Shown one piece after another: positions 44,398-55,289 of a DNA stretch of 64,000 nucleotides. This stretch comes from Nilaparvata lugens (lineage: Eukaryota > Arthropoda > Insecta > Hemiptera > Delphacidae). Location of the stretch: assembly GCF_014356525.2 (NCBI RefSeq), contig NC_052511.1, positions 9,692,638 to 9,756,637 of the forward strand, in the 5' to 3' direction. The position numbers and the translations under genes were made by a program. Within the stretch, counting starts at the first letter, position 1. Each line of letters opens with the position of its first letter. The notes beneath the pieces are model-generated. The model had not been told where the DNA came from and searched no databases. It saw only the letters and a program-made list of their open reading frames with translations.

Positions 44398-44693
44398 TTG
44401 TTTTAGTAGAGAGTTAGTGGGGAAGGATATTTCTAATATTCTTTCCGAAGAATGGACATTGATATGTCCAAAGCTCCGCCAATTTATGTAGATGCATAAC
44501 AATATAATTATCTATAGTTATTATATTACAAATTGCTTTTTCATATCATATACAGTTCAATAATTATTTTATCAGTCTATATTATGTAAATTCATCTATA
44601 ATGTTGCTGTATTGTAAGCTATTGTATATTTGTGTATAAGCCAGTATATATTAATCTACATTAATAAAGTACTCAATCAATCAATCAATCAAT
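44398..44693 (+). repeat. LINE 3' UTR, subtype 1, copy 1
   Basis: Starts near ttgttttagtagagagttag and runs aggatatttctaatattctt, tccgaagaatggacattgat..ccaaagctccgccaatttat..gtgtataagccagtatatat to ataaagtactcaatcaatca. AATAAA plus a (TCAA)n tail. Copies at 49166 (+) and 56086 (-). Confidence 0.78.
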
Positions 44694-45442
44694 TCTTATC
44701 CTTCTCCTTCTTCACAATATCACCAAGGAATCCCTCTACTTGAAGAATATAAGCTAAAAAATTTTAATATAATATATGTGGAACAATTCAAGTCCGATTT
44801 TCCACCGTCATCAAAAATCCTTCAAGACTGAACATAACTTGCCATAACTTGTGTATCTGCACAATGTATGCATGTTTTCCAAGCTCCATTCAGACTGGTT
44901 GAATTTATAATGACATCCAAAAATTAGACTTTTGTGTAACTGCTGGGCTTGGACTCAGTGTAACTCGCTCATGTGATCTTCAAATCTATCATAACTGTAA
45001 TAGGCTACTATCACATGAATGTGAACAAGAAGTTCCAGCATTATTTTGAACTGGCCAAGGTAACATTCTATAGTCTCTGCTCTTGACCGTTCACACATGA
45101 CAGAAGAAATGAAGAATGTCCCACTGTTGACGACTGGTCGGTGGATAAAGAAACAGCATGCATTATTGACGGCTACCTTGAAGCATGAGAGTGGACATTT
45201 TTTCATGAATTTTTATATTGCATAACTGCAATTATTCAACTCACTATTAGCAGACTGTCCAGCGGAGAGAACTTCAAAGCGAGAGACAATTTTTTTCAAA
45301 TGTTGTTTCAATAATTCATCTTTCCCTCGTATGATGAATGTTGTTTCTTCATGTTTTTTATCGTAAATGATATCAGCGCACACAATATGTCGATTTTCTC
45401 ATTACTATTTATTTTCACTCATGAAGAAGGATCATATTAATA
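44694..45442. other. Unique stretch, no gene recognised
   Basis: The minus frame 44955-45206 (83 codons; includes CCFFIHRPVVNSGTFFIS) has no family I recognise. Confidence 0.35.
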
Positions 45443-45872
45443 ACTAGTAGTTCTGTGAACAGTAGACCTCACGCAGTATTCTCATCCACAAGTACCTGAT
45501 TAAAACTATAGACCTTATGGAAATACAGCAATAGACTGGCTTCTCCACACATCTGTGTAATCACTTGTCAGCTGATTTATGATGAATAATTCTATAGTCT
45601 GATTTCTAGTCTAATATTGGCGTATGAAGGAGGCTTCTTTTCCCTTTTATATTATCCTTGAAATGCAAAATTTCCAAAAACCTTGTATATACGTCGACGC
45701 GCAATTAAAAAAGGAACATACCTGTCAATTTCATGAAAATCTATTACCGCGTTTCGCCGTAAATGCGCAACATATAAATATATAAACATATAAACATTTG
45801 AACATTAAGAGAAATGCCAAACCGTCGACTTGAATCTTTGACCTCATTTCGTTCGGTCAACAAAAAAACTTT
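45443..45872 (-). repeat. ACGGCGAAACGCGG repeat, copy 2 (minus)
   Basis: Complement of the 10.06-kb copy, from ctagtagttctgtgaacagt to gtcgacttgaatctttgacc, tcatttcgttcggtca. It lacks the ggtacctagaatag insertion hairpin of copy 1. Confidence 0.75.
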
Positions 45873-45894
45873 CAGCGAAAATATAAAATATTGA

Positions 45895-46832
45895 AAATCT
45901 ATTACCGCGTTTTTCAGTACCCTGGATATTTGTAATTAATCCAATTTAATTTAGAAGTAAGTTTCCATTTTTAAGATTATTTTTGTGTGTTTTGAATTGT
46001 TAATTGAGTGTGTAATTGAAGAATGTTAAGTGACACATAACCTATCTACATTTGGACTCTATATATATAAAAGCGAAATGGCACTGACTCACTGACTCAC
46101 TCACTCACTCACTCACTCACTCGCATAACTAAAAATCTACCGGACCAAAAACATTCAAATTTGGTAGGTATGTTCAGTTGGCCCTTTAGAGGCGCACTAA
46201 GAAATCTTTTGGCAATATTTCAACTCTAAGGGTTGTTTTTAAGGGTTTAAAGTTCGTCTTTTAGCATGTATATTCTTCTTCTCCCAATCTCTTAATTATA
46301 ATTGAAATTTCCATATCATATGTTACTATAGAACTATAATCTAGATAGAGTACCTTTTCGAAACAGTTGTTAACTGGCAACTAAATTAATAATTTTGTCA
46401 GGTTGGCATTAAGTTGAGTTGACTTTGTTAGGTTGGCACCAAGTTGAAGATTTAAATGCATTTATCGCGGAAAAATTGATTGGGCACTGCTACTTCAATC
46501 CTGGGAATATTATATTACTAGCCGTCAGGCTCGCTTCGCTCGCCATATCCGTTTAGCCAGACGTTTAGTCTGGACCCCGACTGGATTGTTCTAACATATG
46601 TTAAAAATGCTCAAATGAAAAATGCAGGCGAGCGAAGCGAGCCTGCTGATCTCATTCCTGGACGATCCAGTCGGGGGTCCAGGGGGCGGAGCCCCCTGGC
46701 TAGACGGATATGGCGAGCGAAGCGAGCCTGACGGCTAGTATTGTATAAATTAGAATTGGAACCGTTTTGGGCTTATAAGCCTGTGGTACTTTTCTGTAAG
46801 TTGTGTAATTCTAAATGATCAAATGATTGATT
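45895..46832 (+). repeat. LINE 3' tail split by a Helitron
   Basis: aattgagtgtgtaattgaag..acataacctatctacatttg, gac (to 46057), then the Helitron, then tattgtataaattagaattg..ttttgggcttataagcctg..aaatgattgattgattaat. The uninterrupted version is at 22.23-22.50 kb. Confidence 0.75.
46058..46738 (+). mobile_element. Non-autonomous Helitron, family A, copy 3
   Basis: 681 bp, TCTATATATATAAAAGCG to GACGGCTAG. Three hairpins at the 3' end: 46624-46646 (GCAGGC..GCCTGC arms), 46679-46699 (CCAGGGGGC-GGA-GCCCCCTGG arms) and 46712-46728 (GGCGAGCGAAGCGAGCC). The host reads tttggac|tattgtataaatt, matching the empty LINE tail at 22.38 kb with one change. Confidence 0.93.
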
Positions 46833-46840
46833 GATTAATT

Positions 46841-47155
46841 AACTAACTAGACTATTCTAGTCTAGTCAGAACAATTGAAAAGAATAGGGATTTTTATGAA
46901 GAAAAAACAAAATACAATTATTTCGTCTTATAAGATGATGTTAAATAACATAGTCGAATTCTCTGTCAATGATTATTTTGTGAAAACATTCAGATGAATG
47001 ACTAACTAGACTATTCTAGTCTAGTCAGAACATTTGAAAAGAATAGGGATTTTGATGAAAAAAACAAAATACAATTATTTCCATCTTATAAGATGATGTT
47101 AAATAACATAGTCGAATTCTCTGTCAATGATTATTTTGTGAAAACATCCAGAACG
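46841..47155 (+). repeat. Tandem duplication, two ~157-bp units
   Basis: Units from actaactagactattctagt through gattattttgtgaaaacat.ca at about 46844-46990 and 47000-47150, ~95% alike. Confidence 0.85.
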
Positions 47156-48331
47156 GAGAGAGGAAAAGAAATCCTACGTGGAGAGAGTTCGAGTTATTGA
47201 GAATAGGCTAACGTATACAAATCCGATAGGAAAGTCAATGATGGATGATGCCTTGGAAAAGTACACGACAAACTTCGGCTTGACTTTTGAAACAGAACTT
47301 TGGCCGTCTTTCTTCGCCGGAGATTTCCCAACAGTAGACGTTTCGATTTGTGAGAAAGTTGACATTCCGCTTTCCATTTTAATTCCTATCATCTCTCCGG
47401 GGACGCATTATAAGAAAGCCTGGACTTTCAGCATCGGCCGAAAAACTCCTCTATATTGCCTAGCACAGGAGGAATACCAAACAAATAGAATTATATTAGG
47501 AAAGTCATAAATCTCGCTGCCTTCTTTGCGTTACGGAATTAAAGAGAGAAACTTATAAAAGGGTTCTGTCGAGTTGAAATTGCGTTTGGGTTAGAATTTG
47601 GTGGGAAGAGGTGGAGAGAGAAGAAGATGAAGAACTGATAAGTGAGAAAGGATCAGTGATAGGGAGAGGGGGTTGTGAGAGAACGATTGAGAGGAAGGTA
47701 TCGAGAGGGGTCTAGGTTTTTGGCTGTATTCGAGAGAGCGGAGTCTTCTCAATTTCGTGGGTTGGGAGAAAATTCAGCTCGAAAAGAAAGTCGGGAGGAA
47801 AATAGGAAAGCGGTGGAGGAAAATGGTGGGGGGGGGAAACCGGGAACTTTTCTTATTTATGTCGTGACAGTTTGAATTATTAAGGATTGTTTGGTTGGAA
47901 GCCGACTCTCCGAACTTTATATTCCACCAACTTATCTCGTGGGGGTGCAGAGTAATGGGGTGGGGGAAGATGTGGAGCACGAGGAGATGGAAGAGCCGGA
48001 ATTGGTGGAAAAAATAAGGACCGAAGAAGGATGGCATGATAGTGGCATACAGTTGCGTGAGTGAGAAAGTGTTTCACATTATTGTGTTATGAGGATGAGG
48101 ATGGTTGGTCTAAGTCCAGTAAAAACAAAAAATATTTGAAATAAGATTATATGGAATTATAACAAAAGATCAGTGCATATATTACTAATACCAGGTATTA
48201 GTAAAACTAGGGGAATGACAATAATGAATTCAAGTTGAGGAGGATCTAATTAATACTATAATTTATTGATGTATTGAAAAAATCGATATGATTCTGTGAC
48301 GTTTTCAAGTATTATGTCTTTTTCAGTTTCC
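47156..48331. other. Less AT-rich unique block, no gene assigned
   Basis: The plus frame 47178-47510 (110 codons, starts MERVRVIENRLTYTNPIGKS) is the longest non-repeat frame here and is matched by an open minus frame (47174-47392). I do not recognise either. 47.57-48.07 kb is purine-rich (gtggagagagaagaagatga) with low-complexity frames. Conserved unique DNA or an untranslated exon are possible. Confidence 0.3.
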
Positions 48332-48515
48332 TCTACTATAATAAAGGAAAGAACTGGCTTATACATGTAAGGAATAGGAATTATATTTGACGCAACATCA
48401 CGTTTGAACAACTCAACTGATTAATTTGAAATTTTGCATATAGATTCTTAATTAACCGAGGATGGTTATATGCCTATTTTCAGTTCTTCAAGATTTTATT
48501 ACGTCAAGTTTTCAA
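48332..48515 (+). mobile_element. Helitron family B, 5' part
   Basis: TCTACTATAATAAAGGAAAG, AACTGGCTTATACATG..GACGCAACATCACGTTTGAA..taaccgaggatggttatatg. The hairpin and CTAG end are missing. It supplies the empty site for the GGGAC MITE. Confidence 0.75.
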
Positions 48516-48837
48516 TTTGTCATGCTTCCAGTTGTTGTATAGAAGCACCTGAACATTTCTTTCAAAAGGGACATTAGATGATAGGTATGATTGGGGATCC
48601 TATTCGAATAAAAATAACTGATTTTCTGTCGCATCAAAATTTTGTTCCCCCATTTTGAATTCAAATTTTTTTAATTGAAAGATAGTCATATGACAAAGTT
48701 AGAAGACAAAAAACTAACGTTGGTCATATGATACAGAATTTCAAAAGAAAATGAATGGTGAAAACCGCACCGATTTCTCAAACCGTTCAAAGTTATTCTC
48801 ATTCAAAGATACTGATAAATCATCCATCTATCCATCA
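48516..48837. other. AT-rich stretch, nothing recognised
   Basis: A near inverted pair gtcatatgacaaagtt..aactaacgttggtcatatga at 48.69-48.73 kb. No gene. Confidence 0.35.
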
Positions 48838-49073
48838 TCTTTACTATGATAATGGAAAGAGCTGGCTCATACACGTACGTGAAATTTTGTAGAAAAATTA
48901 TGTTTGACTCATCATCACGTCTGAACTACTGGACTGATTGATTTGAAATTCTGCATAAAGACTCTTTAGGATGGTTATAGGCCTATTTTCAAATTTCGAA
49001 TTTTTTATTACATCAAGTTTTCATTTTGCAAAGTTTTAGAAAAGACCCTTGCGAAGCACGGGTTACCTACTAG
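48838..49073 (+). mobile_element. Non-autonomous Helitron, family B, complete copy
   Basis: 236 bp: TCTTTACTATGATAATGGAA.. to the hairpin ACCCTTGC-GAA-GCACGGGT followed by TACCTACTAG. Flanking A (48837) and T (49074), no duplication. Confidence 0.85.
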
Positions 49074-49074
49074 T

Positions 49075-49165
49075 ATTAAATAAAAATATCAAGCGATTGT
49101 CAAAACCTCGGATTTTTTCCAAAGTAGAAAGACCGGTTTCGGTTGTTACACCATTGTCAATCTCT
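49075..49165 (+). mobile_element. Foldback-12 element fragment
   Basis: agcgattgtcaaaacctcgg..agaaagaccggtttcggttg, ttacaccattgtcaatctct, ending at the palindrome centre. It abuts the Helitron B end on the left and a LINE UTR on the right. Confidence 0.65.
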
Positions 49166-49500
49166 GATCTAGTTGGTAGAGAGTTAGTGGGAGAGTTAGT
49201 GAGTTTAGTAGAGAGTTAGTGGGGAGGATATTTTTAATATTCTTTCCGAAGAATGGACATTGATATTTCCAAAGCTCCGCCAATTTATGTAGATGCATAA
49301 CAGTATAATTATCTATAGTTATTATGTTACAAATATTGTTTTTTCATATCATATACAGTTCAATAATTATCTTCTTAGTCTATATTATGTAAATTCATCT
49401 ATAATTTTGCTGTATTGTAAGCTAATTGTATATAAGTGTATAAGCCAGTATATAATGTAATGTACATAAATAAAGTACTCAATCAATCAATCAATCAATC
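49166..49500 (+). repeat. LINE 3' UTR, subtype 1, copy 2
   Basis: As at 44398; ends acataaataaagtactcaat, caatcaatcaatc. The gtagagagttagtgggagag motif is locally repeated at its start. Confidence 0.78.
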
Positions 49501-49609
49501 TATGTGTTTTCTCAACAATAATCTATCTGTTCACTCAACAATCAACATAAAGTTTCACTATCGAATTATCTAGATTTAAAATTATTTGTTTTATTCTAAT
49601 CTATATTCT

Positions 49610-49765
49610 CAGATTGTGATTTGGTGTAGAAAATTGAAACGGACATAACCTATGTATAATATTTGGACAATTTGAAACTAAATTAGGAAATTGAAAAAGT
49701 TTTGGGCAATAGCCTGTTTTTTCTTTTCCAATCATTTCATTGTTTGTGCTAACCTAATATAGTTA
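49610..49765 (+). repeat. LINE 3' tail
   Basis: cggacataacctatgtataa, tatttggacaatttg, aaagttttgggcaatagcct, gttttttc. TTTTGGGC tail family. Confidence 0.55.
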
Positions 49766-49777
49766 TTTGTGCAACTA

Positions 49778-50292
49778 GTGCGCAAAGTGACAGTTTGCTG
49801 CACCGAAAGAAACGTTTACGCCGAGCCGTAGGCGAGGGCGGAATGGTTCTTGAGTGCAGCAGAGGAACTTTGCGCACGTATTTCACATTAAGTTTTTCCT
49901 ACAGTTACCATTGAATATGAAAAGTGGGTAATTATGGGTAAAATTGCCTGAAATGCATCAAATGTTTTCTGTGTAATTTTATTATTGATAAAAACCTTAA
50001 TCCTAAAATCCTAAAGTCCTCGTTGTCCTTGGTTATAATATATAATGATAATAATTAGCGCGTTGTGCTTGGTTGCACCTCTGCTCACTATAGCAGCCAC
50101 AGCAGTCACTGTTACCAACTTCATTTTGATTTTGCTGCACTGTTGCTCCATATAACCTACTAAGTATTTGCGTTGCCATGTTGCAAATCTGGAGTGCAGA
50201 AAAATTTTTCCCGCACTAGAGCGGAAAAGTGATTCTTTGCGTTCTGTAATCAGTGCAGCAATGGCCACTTTTCAACGTAACTGTAGGAAAAA
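49778..50292. repeat. Composite inverted-repeat block
   Basis: Outer hairpin gtgcgcaaagt..gctgcac / gtgcagc..actttgcgcac (49778-49877). Then a foldback whose arms are tttttcctacagttaccatt, g..gaaaagtgg (49895-49932) and ccacttttcaacgtaactgt, aggaaaaa (50261-50292). The right part (from 50130) is duplicated at 52.2 kb. Confidence 0.6.
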
Positions 50293-51893
50293 TAAATAAA
50301 AACGCAATCCAAATTGATCAGGACTATGTGAAATTTAATGATACAAGTGACATACTACCTAAACGAAAGCACCAGAATTTATTAATGAAATAAGAGTAAG
50401 TAGGCATCAGAAGGAGGTGGAAGAAGAGTTTCTGGTGAGCGAATATATTATATCGCGGCAGTTTATCAGCGGAACGCAAATTGTATGTCCGGAAACGGGC
50501 CGCGTATTTACCTAGCCCGAGACTCGAGATGCTATTCGTCAGGATTCCACCTTTAAGACCCTCTAAATTTGAGCAATTCATCTCACCCCCACCCCTCTCA
50601 ACTGACGGCATGTGCCTCTTCAGACATTCTTCATTTGCATACCACACCTGTACAGTCCTATCTCCAGGGTGGGATCCCACCCCATCCCAACCATCTCCAG
50701 ATCACCCACCGTCTCACTCGGCCATTTCTCACAACCCCCACTCGAAAAAGAACCAACCCTTTATCATTCTTCTAATTTTCGCGCCCACTCTGTAATTACT
50801 TCATTTTTGCTAACGAGCTGCCGACTATCGTTTGCATCGTATTAAAATGCAATTGAGGTCCGCCTCATAATTCTCATCGGGTGAATGAGGTGTTTTCTTG
50901 TCATCGTCTTACAGGGTGGGTGATGTATGATGAATGGTAAGTAAGTTATCGATGATGGATGAATACAATTTAAAGACAACATTGAAAATCGAACTTTATA
51001 GAGTAAAGGTATTATTAATGTGTTTTTATTAAAAACTAGCTTACCCGACGAACTTTGTACCGCCAAAAAGTCAATGTATCTCATGTCACACTTGACTTTA
51101 TTTCTTCTTCTTTAGGTACCTTCTCCATTCTGGAGGTTGGCTACCATCATGGAAATTCTCACCTTGATTACTGCGGCTCGGAAGAGGTCCTGTGACGAGC
51201 AGTTGAATGCCTCCCTCAGGTTTCTCAAACCTTTATTTGGTAAATCATTAAATTCATCTGACAATCGATATTTTCATTTACATCTCAATACGAACTTCCT
51301 ATGTGCTTAGTCATGCCGCATTCATTATCCACAAAACTTATTCTTCTCAATCAATTGGTAGTAATATCTATCAGTGGAGTGTTGAATTAAAAAAAATAGG
51401 TTAAATAAATGTTTCAAAGTTGTTGATTGTCAATAGATGGTCCAGGAAATATGCTATGTACGATGAATTACACAGAATTCCATATTCTTTCCATCTTCCA
51501 TTTTAGGACGAATATGAGCTAAGCTGAATAAAAAAAATGTAAATCATTCTTCAGTAATTAATGAATGCAATATGAATAACTTTCTCTCATGAGGTGAATA
51601 ATATATTTTTCCAACATTTATCCCTGACGTGTTTATTACAACTTTAGAAGCTAAATCATATTATCACAATATGATCTTGAATCATGATCATCTTTCGTTC
51701 TTCGGTAGCCGCTCGGTCGAAAATTTCGAAAACATAGGTCTTTTAAATGGATTGATAAATAATTATTATTAGCCCCCCTATCAAATTTCTGGTCAGAAAC
51801 CATCTCCAATATTCACACAACATTCCCAAGTTCATGCCGTTCTGTCAAGTAGTTTTCAAGTCTACAGGCAACAAACAAACATACAAACAGACA
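50130..51893 (+). repeat. Segmental duplication, copy A
   Basis: Direct duplication with 52216-54185. Contains a less AT-rich block (50460-50870) whose 104-codon plus frame (50481-50795) and 118-codon minus frame are open in both copies. Substitutions include replacements (cccctctc versus cccttctc, and a scrambled cccatcccaaccatctcc stretch), so coding is doubtful. It carries a LINE insert (51104-51230) absent from copy B. Confidence 0.92.
51104..51230 (-). pseudogene. LINE C-terminal fragment, 8-bp target duplication
   Basis: On the minus strand: AFNCSSQDLFRAAVIKVRIS, MMVANLQNGEGT, stop (51112-51114), then a gaagaag tail. Flanked by ctttattt at 51096-51103 and 51231-51238. Copy B reads gactttatttggtaaatc without it (53185-53203). 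5'-truncated, dead on arrival. Confidence 0.82.
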
Positions 51894-52126
51894 TTCATAT
51901 TTTATAAAAAGATTTTCATTCGGCTCAAACAAAAGCCTCTCTAAATGAAGGTAGAATGATAAGGATTCAGTTCTGTTGTTTAAACATTTTTTCAAATCAC
52001 TTTCAAAAAGTTCATGTAGTACCTACTATTGTGTTTGAGACACTTCTGGCGCTATCATAGTTTCACCACTATTCTGTTCCACAGTCCTATCTCTTGCAGT
52101 CGTTAACTATATCTACGAGTATAATA
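51894..52126. other. Spacer between duplicated segments, nothing recognised
   Basis: AT-rich; no gene. Confidence 0.35.
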
Positions 52127-52222
52127 ATATAAAGTAAAGAGCTGGCTTATGCACGTACGGGATAGGACAATTATGTTTGACGCATCATCACGTCTGAACT
52201 ACTGGACTAATTAACTTGAAAT
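52127..52222 (+). mobile_element. Helitron family B fragment at the duplication breakpoint
   Basis: gagtataataatataaagta, aagagctggcttatgcacgt..gacgcatcatcacgtctgaa, ctactggactaattaacttg, aaattttgc. It runs directly into copy B; the last bases attttgc also occur at the start of copy A. Confidence 0.75.
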
Positions 52223-54185
52223 TTTGCTGCACTGTTGCTCCATATAACCTACTAAGTATTTGCGTTGCCATGTTGCAAATCTGGAGTGCAGAAAAATTTT
52301 TCCCGCACTAGAGCGGAAAAGTGATTCTTTGCGTTCTGTAATCAGTGCAGCAATGGCCACTTTTCAACGTAACTGTAGGAAAAATAAATAAAAACGCAAT
52401 CCAAATTGATCAGGACTATGTGAAATTTAATAATACAAGTGACATACTACCTAAACGAAAGCACCAGAATTTATTAATGAAATAAGAGTAAGTAGGCATC
52501 AGAAGGAGGTGGAAAGAAGAGTTTCTGGTGAGCGAATATATTATATCGCGGCAGTTTATCAGCGGAACGCAAATTGTATGTCCGGAAACGGGCCGCGTAT
52601 TTACCTAGCCCGAGACTCGAGATGCTATTCGTCAGGATTCCACCTTTAAGACCCTCTAAATTTGAGCAATTCATCTCACCCCCACCCTTCTCAACTGACG
52701 GCATGTGCCTCTTCAGACATTCTTCATTTGCATACCACACCTGTACAGTCCTATCTCCAGGGTGGGATCCCACCTCTCCCACTTCACCCCCAGATCACCC
52801 ACCGTCTCACTCGGCCATTTCTCACAACCCCCACTCGAAAAAGAACCAACCCTTTATCATTCTTCTAATTTTCGCGCCCACTCTGTAATTACTTCATTTT
52901 TGCTAACGAGCTGCCGACTATCGTTCGCATCGTATTAAAATGCAATTGAGGTCCGCCTCATAATTCTCATCTGGTGAATGAGGTGTTTTCTTGTCATCGT
53001 CTTACAGGGTGGGTGATGTATGATGAATGGTGAGTAAGTTATCAATGATGGATGAATACAATTTAAAGACAATATTACAAATCGAACTTTATAGAGTAAA
53101 GGTATTATTAATGTGTTTTTATTAAAAACTAGCTTACCCGACGAACTTTGTGCCGCCAAAAAGTCAATGTATCTCATGTCACACTTGACTTTATTTGGTA
53201 AATCATTAAATTCATCTGACAATCGATATTTTCATTTACATCTCAATACGAACTTCCTATGTGCTCAGTCATGCCTCATTCATTATTCAGAAAACATATT
53301 CTTCTCAATGAATTGGCCAGAAAACATATTCTTCTCAATGAATTGGTAGACCTAGTAATATCTATCAGTGGAGTGTTGAATAAAAAAAAATAGGTTAAAT
53401 AGGTGTTTCTTTATAATTATAGATATAACGTATATTGTTATGATAACTCGAGCTTACGCACAGGCCTTTGTTGCCTATGTAAGCTCTTTCCTATCTGATA
53501 CAAGATTTTATACAAGAATAAAATTGTGATAGCTCAAGAGTTTTATTGTTTAGTATAGTTCTATATTTTTTTGTTTGTTTTTAGTAAGTATATTATATCG
53601 TTTCTTGAATTGTATAAACTTTATTGCTCAAGATTCTATGTAACTGCTTTGAATTGTATTCAGAAGGAAGAAATAAATTGAATTGAATTCAAAGTTGTTG
53701 ATTGGCAATAGATGGTCCAGGAAATGGATGTACGATGAATTACATAGAATTCCATATTCTTTACATCTTCAATTTTAGAACGAATATAAGCTATGCTGAA
53801 TAAAATAAATGTAAATCATTCTGTCATTCTTCAGTAATTAATGAATGCAATATAATAACTTTCTCTCATGAGGTGAATAATATATTTTTCCAACATTTAT
53901 CCGTGATGTGTTTATTACAGCTAGTAACTTTAGAAGCTAAATCATATTATCACAATATGATCTTCAATCATGATCATCTTTCGTTCTTCGGTAGCCGCTC
54001 GGTCGAAAATTTCGAAAACATAGGTCTTTTAAATGGATTGATAAATAATTATTATTAGCCCCCCTATCAAATTTCTGGTCAGAAACCATCCCCAATATTC
54101 ACACAACATATTCCCAAAGTTTCATGCCGTTCTGTCAAGTAGTTTTCAAGTCTATAGGGAACAAACAAACAAACATACAAACAAA
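52216..54185 (+). repeat. Segmental duplication, copy B
   Basis: Matches 50130-51893 at high identity. It has an extra ~283-bp insert (53408-53690) and a small duplication (gaattggccagaaaacatat, tcttctcaat repeated at 53290-53345). Starts at the Helitron B fragment. Confidence 0.92.
53408..53690 (+). mobile_element. Retroposon-like insert in copy B
   Basis: Absent from copy A, where ..gtgtttc-type sequence joins aaagttgttgattg directly (51412). It ends gaaggaagaaataaattgaa, ttgaattc, an AATAAA-like signal with an (ATTGA) tail. No ORF. Confidence 0.65.
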
Positions 54186-54640
54186 CAAACACACAAAGAG
54201 ATATTAATTCTAGATTCTAATTGTAGAATAACTTCTTTGTGATTTATTTAGAAACAAAATTGTTCAATGTTTATTCATTATTAAAAAAATACCACATTAT
54301 GATTAAGGGACCTGCCTGTAGAATAACTTCTTTGTGATTTGTTTAGAAACAAAATTGTTCAATGTTTAAGTCTATAGGGAACAAACAAACAAACAAACAT
54401 ACAAACAAACAAAAACACAAAGACATATTAATTCTAGATTCTAATTGTACAATAACTTCTTTGTTATTTTCTTTAGAAACAAAATTGTTCAATGTTTATT
54501 CATTATTAAAAAAATACCACATTATGATTAAGGGACCTGCCTGTAGAATAACTTCTTTGTGATTTGTTTAGAAACAAAATTGTTCAATGTTTATTCATTA
54601 TTGAAAAAATACCACACCATGATTAAGAGACCTGCCTCAA
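54150..54640 (+). repeat. Local tandem duplication with (AAAC)n
   Basis: The module aagtctatagggaacaaac, aaacaaac..ttaattctagattctaattg, agaataacttctttgtgatt..taagggacctgcctgtagaa recurs two to three times with internal (aaac)n runs at 54165-54190 and 54380-54415. Confidence 0.8.
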
Positions 54641-54897
54641 GCTTGTAGGAGATAAGTAGTAAGAAAATAATTATGTATAAATTATTTGATTAGAGTGTAT
54701 AAGAGAATCTAGTGGCCATATACCTTCGCATCTATACATTCGATTACAGTACATCAAAACATTTGATTCTATCTCTTTATGAAACACCGACAGCTTCATC
54801 GAAATCACAAGCTATACCGAGACAGATAACTAAATTATTTACTTATTACTATAACCAAAGAATACAACAATAATGCTGTATTCTGCGCTATAACTAT
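54641..54897. other. AT-rich stretch, nothing recognised
   Basis: No gene seen. Confidence 0.35.
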
Positions 54898-54898
54898 A

Positions 54899-54899
<1 letters not shown>

Positions 54900-54929
<30 letters not shown>

Positions 54930-55255
54930 CTTCTTCTTCTTCTTCTTCTTCTTCCAAGGATTAGGCGTACACACCTGTTCCGGTTTCAAAGGATATAAAT
55001 ATAGGGTCTATATTTCATGACAGCCTTTGGTATCCTAGTATCTGGCATTCGTTCCACATGGTTTTTCCAGTTCAATCTGTTTATTTCAAGTTGTGCAGCT
55101 AATGATGATATTCCTAACTAATTTCTAATGTCATCATTGCGGAATCTGTCCAACTTTGTGCAACCTTTCACAGTTCGAAGAAAACGCATCTCTGCAGCTT
55201 GAACTCTGCTTAATGTTTTCTTCTTGTTTTCTTCTAACCTATAACTTCATAATTA
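54900..55255 (-). pseudogene. LINE ORF2 C-terminus with (GAA)n tail
   Basis: Minus strand: RVQAAEMRFLRTVKGCTKLD, RFRNDDIRN, stop, then LGISSLAAQLEINRLNWKNH, VERMPDTRIPKAVMKYRP. This is the frequent LINE pattern AAEMRFLR.VKG.T..D..RN..IR..L..........NRL.W..HV.RM...R.PK.... It ends ..gcctaatccttgg followed by the (TTC)n tract at 54902-54954 on the plus strand, i.e. (GAA)n. One in-frame stop and a short C-terminal deletion. Confidence 0.88.
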
Positions 55256-55289
55256 TATTTGGCGAGAACTCTGATATCTATATTCCCAG

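Noticed and set aside
47178..47510. Plus frame of 110 codons as a host gene
   Set aside because: Unrecognised product, an open antisense frame over the same DNA, no promoter or splice context. Kept only as a unique block.
50481..50795. 104-codon frame conserved in both segmental copies as a gene
   Set aside because: Conservation is explained by recent duplication; the copies differ by replacements and a rearranged stretch, and both strands are open.
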